From Heterocephalus glaber (Eukaryota > Chordata > Mammalia > Rodentia > Bathyergidae), in NCBI RefSeq assembly GCF_000247695.1, contig NW_004624776.1, positions 12,805,964 through 12,869,963 on the forward strand: DNA of 64,000 nucleotides. Reading direction: 5' to 3'. The notes under the pieces were generated by a model, which had not been told where the DNA came from, made no database searches, and saw only the letters and a program-made list of their open reading frames with translations. Shown in pieces: positions 56,943-64,000 of this stretch. Position 1 is the first letter of the stretch. Each line of letters begins with the position of its first letter. The position numbers and the translations under genes are program-made.

Positions 56943-57925
56943 CATTTTTTATTAGTACATGATGTCCTCATTCCTTGTAGGGAACTGGCACATGTGTATG
57001 GCATACCTTAATTCCTTTTTTTCACCCCCTTGCCCTCCCCTCCTACCCCTACCCTCCATCTCTTGATCTCCTTCTTTTGAGAAAGACCTACTTCCCTTCT
57101 TCCTATTATCTAGCTTTATAGTTCATCAAGTATAAGGATTTATACTTTTTATTACTACAAATTTGCAATACATAATGATCACATTCATCATGAGGAATTT
57201 GCACATGTACACAATGCATCTTAATTCTTTTTTGTCCTGTTCCCCTCCCTTCCTTCCAAACCATCTTCCCCTTTCCATTTGCAAAAGCCCTATTTTCATT
57301 TTTTCCTTCAATTCTTTTTTGTTTAAATCCTTTTCCCTTCCTTCACTCCCCCATCTCTTGTTCTACTTCCCATTTGAAAAAGTTCTTCTTATTTCCTAAT
57401 ATCTATCCTCTATTTTGCTCCTTTAGGTTTCTCATACAAGAGGAACAATGTGATATTTTAATTTGTGTGTCAGATACATATAATGAAATAGTATACTGCC
57501 ACAAAGAAGGATAAAGATTTATACTTTATACATTTAGTTTCTTATATAAGAGACCTTGCAACATTTAAGTTTATATATCTGATTTATTTCACTTAACAAT
57601 ATGGTTTCAAAGTGCATTAATTTTCCTACAAGTGATTCATTTATCTTTCCTTATGGCAGAGTAGTACTCCATCATGTGTAAATATCACATTTTCTTTATC
57701 CATTCGTCTGCTGATAGGCATATAGTCTGCTTCCCGGATTCAGCTATTATGAGCTGTGCTGCTGAAAGCATGGCTATATATCACTGTAATATGATGCCTT
57801 TAACTGTTTCAGGAAGATACTAGAAGAGGAATCGCTGGGTCAAATGGAATTTCTAGTTTCACTTTTTGGAGAAAAGATTTCCAAAGTGGTCATACTAGTC
57901 TACATTCCCACCAACAGCGTGGACT
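56943..57925 (-). mobile_element. L1 3' end, antisense, with two tandem tail units
   Basis: From left (3' end) to right: two tail units, ATTAGTACATGATGTCCTCA with GGCATACCTTAATTCC, and then ATACATAATGATCACATTCA with ATGCATCTTAATTCT, spaced about 203 bp and each followed by a pyrimidine tract. Then the ORF2 end: TTTCACTTAACAATATGGTT, TTATGGCAGAGTAGTACTCC, TTCTTTATCCATTCGTCTGC, AATCGCTGGGTCAAATGGAA and CTACATTCCCACCAACAGCG. 5'-truncated at about 57925. Frames are broken. Confidence 0.92.
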
Positions 57926-59113
57926 TATCAGGTTATTTCTCAGCTTCTCCCCGTGACTTTCCCCCTAACCTATGATTCTCCAGCCCCAGGTTGTTCAAAG
58001 AAGTAAGAAATATCAGTCTTGGGCCTTTACACTTACTGAGCCATCTGCCTGAAGCTGGGTTTCTTCAGATACAGAGTAATGATATTATTTACCATGCAAA
58101 CCAGAGCACTTAGGGAAGTCATTAAAGATGCTCTTATAATTATTCCAGGACAGTAGGTGTAAACTGAGCCTGTCCCATGCAAAGAGGAGAATGAACCTCC
58201 CATCCACACCCCTGAGCTCCTTTCCTGCAGGATGCACAAATATCAAGATCTGAGAGGACTTTCTCAGTCATTCCACAGAATATAACCTCTACACTTCCTG
58301 CTGTCCAAGCCCTTCACCATGATTCTTATTCCTCAATAACACTCATTGCTAACGTATAAGAAAAAATGGTTAGCAGTGTCTCCATCCTTTAAATTTAAGT
58401 AGCTTCAAAACATGTGTTTTTGTTACTTTAGAGGCTACTTAGTATACTACTTACAATATGAGCCCTATATTTTCTGCACTAAATATCACATGACAATACA
58501 AGCATTTCTAAACATTTCTATTCAAAGTGTTCTCTCCAACCCCCAAATTAAAGTCCTCATCAAATCACATGTTAAAGTATCTCTTCATCCTGAAGCAGCA
58601 AATACCAATATGCCTGTGCCTCAGTACATTTTTATGTATTTATATATTTTAAACGTATTTTAGGTAACTTATCAGGGAGCCACTTGTCATTAGAGAAAGA
58701 TTAAACTGGAAAACAGGGCTTTTGGAAAATAAAAATTTAAAGACTAGTAACTATGACTTGCAAAGAGAATTTGTTATGGGCCAAAGACTTTTCTAAGGAC
58801 AGAGAGTAGGCTTTGAGCCATAAAAGACATCCAGAAGTCTTCCTCCCAGCCATTTCTGCTATCCTTTGTCACCTTAAAACCTGGCAGTTGTTAAAGTTCT
58901 TTGCCATGCGAAGAACAGGAACAAAACAGTAAACTTCTATGTTGTCCCTAAGTCACTTCACATGCCATTACAAAGTACTGTGGAGAATCAACTGTTTGGC
59001 AAAGGCCTCGCTTGTTGACTTTTGTCAAAGAGGTCCTGTAGTGTTCTGTGTCCCCCAGATTCCCATTCCTCATCTATCTATAAGCCAGTGATTCTCTGGA
59101 TCCATTCTCATCT
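57926..59113. other. Unassigned stretch
   Basis: No gene or repeat family recognised. An 83-codon frame at 58412-58663 has no resemblance to known proteins. Confidence 0.4.
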
Positions 59114-59120
59114 TTTTCCA

Positions 59121-59213
59121 TGTTTTTTTTTTTTTTTGGTACCGGGGATCAAACTTAGGATCTTGCGGTTGCAAGGCAGGCACCAGAACCACTGAGCTAA
59201 ATCCCCAGCCCCC
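59121..59213 (-). repeat. ID SINE, young, antisense
   Basis: T-rich tail, GGTACCGGGGATCAAACTTA, GGATCTTGCGGTTGCAAGGC, AACCACTGAGCTAAATCCCC and AGCCCCC. TTTTCCA plus one variable base plus GTTTTT occurs on both sides (59114 and 59214), consistent with a target-site duplication. Confidence 0.93.
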
Positions 59214-59364
59214 TTTTCCAAGTTTTTATCTGTTTCAGAGGGACTAGAAACTTAAAGCCACATTGCTCAGACTTTCGTATTGCACCATGATTCTAGATGG
59301 ATTCTATAATAAGACGTGTTTGCTTAAGACTGGAAAGACAGAAAGGAGATAATGCTGCTTAAAA

Positions 59365-59755
59365 TGTTCTTTAATGGGTGAATGGTTAAACAAATTGTAG
59401 TATATCCACACAGTAAAAGATTTAATAATAAAAAGGAATACACTCCTGATACATCAGGCAACATGGATGAATGTAAAAATATGCTGAATGAAAGAAGCCA
59501 GACAATAGCAGAATCTATTGTTTGGCTCTCTTCATATGAAATTCTAAGATAAGTTCAATAAATCCATGGTGTTAGAGAAAGTAGGTCAGTAGTCACCAGT
59601 GGAGGAACGTTTTGGAATGATGGAAATGTTCAACATCTTGAACGGGCTGGTGGTTACACAGGTATATACATTTGTCAAAACCCATCAAAACTACATTTTA
59701 AATGGTTATACTTTATTGCATGTATGCAAACCATACCTCAACAAAGTTGATTTAA
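59365..59755 (+). mobile_element. Old L1 3' end, sense
   Basis: TTAATGGGTGAATGGTTAAA, CACTCCTGATACATCAGGCA with ACATGGATGAATG, AATGAAAGAAGCCAGACAAT, GTAGTCACCAGTGGAGGAAC, CGGGCTGGTGGTTACACAGG, and ATGCAAACCATACCTCAACA with AAGTTGATTT are the ordered landmarks of L1M-type 3' ends. Confidence 0.88.
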
Positions 59756-61927
59756 AATCATTACCTATGGCCAACTTGTAAGAGATGGCTACTAGGGCCA
59801 GGTCTTTGGCAAATCAAGCAGTTGCTGAACTATACCAATAGCACAGGAAGAATAAAAACGATGGATATGTTGGTCATTTCTTACAAACGGGAGCACAATC
59901 AAAGCTCAAGACAAAGTCAGAAGAGCAGAGAGTGCCTGTGCCAGGCTCAGAGAACTGCTTCTCCTGCAGCAGCACCACTCAAGAAGCTCAAAAAATTATT
60001 TCTCCAGCTTGCTAAATTCAACAAGAGACTCAGCAGGTCACTGCTGTTAGGGCTGATGTAAGAGTAGGGCCCTACAAAACAGAATGAGGACATCTGTACT
60101 GATGTGAAAAAACCTAGATACCTTGATCTTCAGACTCCATTGACTCATCTTTGCCCAGCACATGCAGATCTTGCTTGCACTGAGCTGTGTTTGGAGGGCT
60201 TATACTGATTGACCCTAGTTTTAGATCAGATTCTATATTATCAGCAGAATAAACAGAGATCTTCTCCACGCAGTATTTCATACTACATAACAAGAAACAC
60301 AGAATTTGCAGGTTCTGCTTCTCAAGGTCGAGGGACCTAAGCTAGGGGAGCACTCACTGTCCTCAACATATTGTTTCCAGAGTAGCTCAAACAGTTGCCA
60401 TTTCCAGCCAGAAAAACAGAAGAATCACGGAACTCGGGCCAGGGATTTTCCTCTCAATGGTACTGCAGAAGTTTCATGCCTCACTTCTCACATTCCATAA
60501 TTGAAAATTTAAACTCATGGCCGTGTCCAGCAATTGGGATATGGATATTGGATACTGGATTATGAAGCCTCTTTCATCAATGCCTTTAATTTTACATGAT
60601 TCCATTTTCATTCCTAAGCAGCCTTTGTATCACTGATAAACATACTTATTTCCTAAAACATTTGTGTTAAGAAAGTAATGCTTGATGAAGAGCAAATATA
60701 TCTTTGACAATATATCCTTTTTTGATGGTTGGTTAAAAATAGCAGATTGGATATATTCTATAAGTTAACAGGTGTTAAAATCAGCTGCACTTTTATCTAA
60801 AAATATACCAAATCCCCTATATTTCATAATTAGTTCAATTATTTATTTCTTAGAAATTCCTAGCAATATTTTCGTAGGTCTTCCATCCATACTCAATTTA
60901 ATTGTTGTTATATTGTATTCTCTGTATCATCACAGCTGGCAAAACAAATGTCCCCTAGATAGGTTGATGCTTTTTGTCTTTTACTAATAAATATCAAAAG
61001 ACATTTATCATTCAATAACTAATAGTATATTTTGTGAAATTTTGGAATGTAACTGATTTCTTTTTAAACAAATTGCTAGTAAAGTTGTTGCTTTTTGTTC
61101 ATATATTCAGAATTTCAGCTTTAAAAGTCTCACTAATTCTTAAAATTTTATATTGTAACAGCTAACATTTTAAGATATCATATGCCATATATTTAGGGCA
61201 AGAGCTTAGCTATGAATTTTTTAAAATTTGTCCAAACTGATCATTATTTTAACTCATCAAGTAACTGAAGAACGGCCTGAACCAGCCAAGTACCAGCAAT
61301 GACACATCACTGTAGCTCTTGCTTACACTACTGCTGTTACCTACCCTCAATTCAATTTTCTTTTTCTTTCTCTCATCTTTTTAAACCAGTATCTGTGCAA
61401 GTTCCATTTAAGCAGTACATGCAAATGACAATATCTCACAATGGGCTAAAAACAAACAAAAGAGCTGAAGCGCCAGAGACAAGCCTTCTTATTTGGACCT
61501 GCACACCTTCCTGCTCCTACGCATTCTCCCCAGAGCCATTTCTGGTCAGTATGCCAGAAACAAGGGTCAAAGGTGCCAGGAGGAATTCAATAAAGCTAAT
61601 CTCTCAGAGCTTTTTTCTCAACCTAAAAAAAGAAAAGAAAAGCAAAGAAAACCACAGCAGTGTTTTGCTAGCATCCTAACATATCATCTAGTACCCCCAG
61701 CGTGAACACCATCCTCTGCCTTATTTCAAAGACAACTGATGTCATCTATATTACATAACTTAAATGTCATCTTGTTGGCAACAGAAAAACTCTGAACAGA
61801 GATGATTTCTAATTGTTTCTACCACCTATGTCCTACCTGGACATACTTCCTGATCAAGCGAAGGCAATACACGCCAGCTCAATCTTCCTGAGATAAGCTT
61901 CTTATTTTCTCACACTTATATGAAAGA
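59756..61927. other. Unassigned stretch
   Basis: Over 2 kb with no gene or repeat family recognised. A 126-codon plus-strand frame (61299-61679) and a 70-codon frame overlapping it (61493-61705) have no recognisable domain. A decayed L1-like A-rich or T-rich composition is seen at 60570-61240 but without landmarks. Confidence 0.4.
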
Positions 61928-62340
61928 CTGTGTTAGTTCATCTTTCATCCCTGTGACAAAATACCTGACATAAACAACCCAAAGGAGGAAAGGTTTATTC
62001 TGGTTCCGTTTCAGAAGCTTCAGTTTATGGTCAGCTGGCCCCATTACTTTGAGCCTAAAGCAGAATAACTTGGGCCCAGGAGTATAAGGAGGAGAATGTA
62101 GCTTACTTCCTGACAACCAGAAAGCAAAGAAAGTATGGAAGGGCAACAGAGAAAGGAGCTTGGCACAAGACACAGTCCGTAAGTACCTATGCCCTTTGAG
62201 TAAGCACCACCTTCCAAATTCTGAATCTATGGATCAATCCACTGATGAGGTCAGCTCTCGGGATCCAACTACCTTCCCAAAAGTCCCACCTCTGAATACT
62301 GCTGCACTGGAGGCCAAACCTCCAGAAGAAATGCAAAGAG
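61928..62340 (-). mobile_element. MaLR-type LTR, antisense, copy 2 of a pair
   Basis: TGTGTTAGTTCATCTTTCAT, CTGTGACAAAATACCTGACA, AAAGGAGGAAAGGTTTATTC, CAGTTTATGGTCAGCTGGCC, AGCACCACCTTCCAAATTCT, CCACTGATGAGGTCAGCTCT, and CTGCACTGGAGGCCAAACCT. It is a reverse-complement MaLR LTR related to 55485-55850, with an altered 3' (left) to middle region. Frames of 85-87 codons inside are not genes. Confidence 0.82.
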
Positions 62341-63195
62341 GCTGGCCCCAAAATTTCCCATTCTCAGGCCATTTCCTTTGTCTCTGTCCTGTTTACTTCC
62401 TCATCAGAGGCCTAAGATCTTAATACTCAACTTGCAAGCTTCACTAAGCATCTGCTATTTATCTAACTTAATGTCTTAGGACTTTGCCTCGTTCCACATT
62501 TAGCAAATAAAATTTTCATGGAAAAAGGATGCCTTTAACACAGCTAAAAAATAGCAGGGGGGTGGGGATTCTCCTCAGTGGACACTGAAATTTTTGATAC
62601 CGTTTGAGCAATGAACAAAAAATACATAGAAAGTTCATCTTTGCTCAACAGAATATATTAATGTCATTATACTAAAAGATGAAGTTCAAAACTGGTTAAG
62701 GAAGAATCATTCTGAACAAGTTGTCCTTTAAGAAAGTCAGGCACACACCCACAAAGTTTTCTAGTGTGGCATCACACACCACTTAGGTCAGGTAAACCAG
62801 AAGACTAAAACTGTTCGAGTCTGATGGAGCTCTGCAGAGTGACAGTCCATCTCTTGGATTCCAGAGACACCTTATATGAAGGGAAAATACATGTCCATCT
62901 CTGAGTTATCTCCGTAATCTAAAGTTTTAGGCTCCTTGACACTGGGCAATAATCAGGAAACAAAGGAGCCTCAGGTCCAAATACTCTGGGTAGGCACCCC
63001 CCCCACCAGCTACTGGGACTCTCTCTCCATCAGCACTCTACTCTGCTTTCCACCAATAGGCTGCTTTGGCATACTCAGTTTCTGTACCCTAGTACCCTCA
63101 GCTTGCACTTGGCCCATCATGGCTACTGTAGCCACTCACTCATTAGCGTTACTTTTAAACAATTTCTTTTTGATAGTGGGAAACTTACCCTTAAG
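62341..63195. other. Unassigned stretch
   Basis: No gene or repeat family recognised. A 95-codon frame (62936-63223) includes a hydrophobic stretch but overlaps an L2-like fragment and is probably chance. Confidence 0.4.
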
Positions 63196-63270
63196 TTTCT
63201 TCATTCATTCATTCATTTACTGAGTTCCAAATATGTGAAAACACTGTCTTGAAGGTGGAGATCCCCAGTT
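63196..63270 (-). repeat. L2 LINE 3' end scrap, antisense
   Basis: TTCATTCATTCATTCATTTA, then CTGAGTTCCAAATATGTGAA and ACACTGTCTTGAAGGTGG fit the reverse complement of the L2 end. Confidence 0.55.
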
Positions 63271-63339
63271 TAAACAAAAATCAGATTTTAATGTATAGAC
63301 TTTACATCCTAAGAGACTAAAGGGAGACAGACAAAATAT

Positions 63340-63835
63340 AAAGTATTTCATAATAGCAAATAAATAACCTGATTGAAAAAATTGTACAAAGAATTGAAAA
63401 AATATTTCTCCAAAGATGATTATACAAATGGCCAACAAGCATATAAAGAGATGTTTAATACCATTAATTATTAGGAAAATTCAAATCAAAATCATGAAAT
63501 AATTTTCTTAAATTGTTAACAACAAAAAGTGTTGGCGAATGTGGAGAAATTGGAACCTCATCGGCACTGTGGGAATGTAAAATGCTCCAAGCACTGTGGA
63601 AAACAGTATGGCTAAAAATAATTGAAACCTAAAAATTATCATATGATCCAACAACTCACCTTCTGGGTATATACCCAAAGAAACTGAAAACAAGCTCTTG
63701 AAGAGATATTTATTTCCTCGTGTTTGGAGCAGCATTATTCATAATAGCTAAATAATCAGAGATGATGACAAGATGGCTAAGGTGGTATTGATCACAGTGA
63801 ATATATACATACGTGATATTTCCAATGACGAATAG
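63340..63835 (+). mobile_element. Sense L1 ORF2 C-terminal region
   Basis: ATTTCTCCAAAGATGATTAT, ACAAATGGCCAACAAGCATA, AAAATTCAAATCAAAATCAT, GTTGGCGAATGTGGAGAAAT, GGCACTGTGGGAATGTAAAA, TGGGTATATACCCAAAGAAA and CAGCATTATTCATAATAGCT follow the L1 ORF2 end. 5'-truncated; its 3'-UTR is not recognised. Confidence 0.88.
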
Positions 63836-64000
63836 TTCTACAGAGAAGAAGAAAAATAAGTGCAAGAGGGAGTGCTGGGAAACTAGAACCCTAGGACACA
63901 GGTGAGGCTTCCTTGGTACTGCAGAGCAGGTGAACAGTAGAGTACAGAAGATGAGATACAACCTGGGAATCATAGGAACCCTGCCTGTTCTACTTCCTAT
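63836..64000. other. Unassigned end of window
   Basis: No gene or repeat recognised. Confidence 0.3.

Noticed and set aside
61299..61679. 126-codon frame as a gene
   Set aside because: Overlapping second frame, Ser-rich with no motif, ends in a Lys-rich simple stretch from an A-rich run.

Overview
The window reads as non-coding nuclear DNA from a rodent outside the mouse/rat group. It is AT-rich and CpG-poor. I find no protein-coding gene, exon, rRNA or functional tRNA gene. Every open reading frame is short (176 codons at most), most overlap repeats or simple sequence, and none resembles a known cellular protein. The rodent assignment rests on the SINEs: young tRNA-derived ID elements (core GGGGATTTAGCTCAGTGGTT, then a CGCAAGCGCAAGGA segment and GTTCGATCCC), 7SL-derived B1 units, and composite B1-plus-ID elements of the B1-dID type, known from squirrel-, dormouse- and beaver-like rodents. 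I lean to a squirrel- or beaver-related species without naming one. The window is either intergenic or inside a large intron.

Layout. 0-10 kb: an antisense MLT1-type LTR, a B1, MIR and L2 fragments, two DNA-transposon remnants, and an LTR at 9.1 kb. 10-17 kb: several old LTRs, two MIRs and L1 tails. 18.2-18.8 kb: a repeat-free stretch with a perfect palindrome that may be a conserved non-coding element. 20-25 kb: L1 debris, including an antisense L1 broken by a foldback mariner-like element and by a block ending in a sense L1. 26-31.5 kb: SINEs, an old L1, two opposed young ID elements, and a 5'-truncated L1 with a perfect 15-bp target-site duplication. 31.7-32.5 kb: a GC-richer patch of unknown nature. 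35-41 kb: the second copy of one LTR family, the second foldback element, MLT1 LTRs, a composite SINE and a long purine tract. 42-60 kb: more ID elements with target-site duplications, LTR and L1 fragments. 60-64 kb: unassigned sequence, one antisense LTR, and L2 and L1 fragments.

Nothing here works as a gene system. What is informative is the insertion history: old MIR/L2/LTR fossils, then L1 and mariner-type elements nested in one another, then recent ID insertions that still carry CpGs and intact duplications. The most distinctive observations are the foldback mariner-like family (two copies of the same architecture), the tandemly duplicated 3'-UTR unit of the local L1 lineage, and the 18.6 kb palindrome. 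Repeat calls come from recognising family sequence by eye, so boundaries are approximate (about 10-30 bases) unless target-site duplications fix them.
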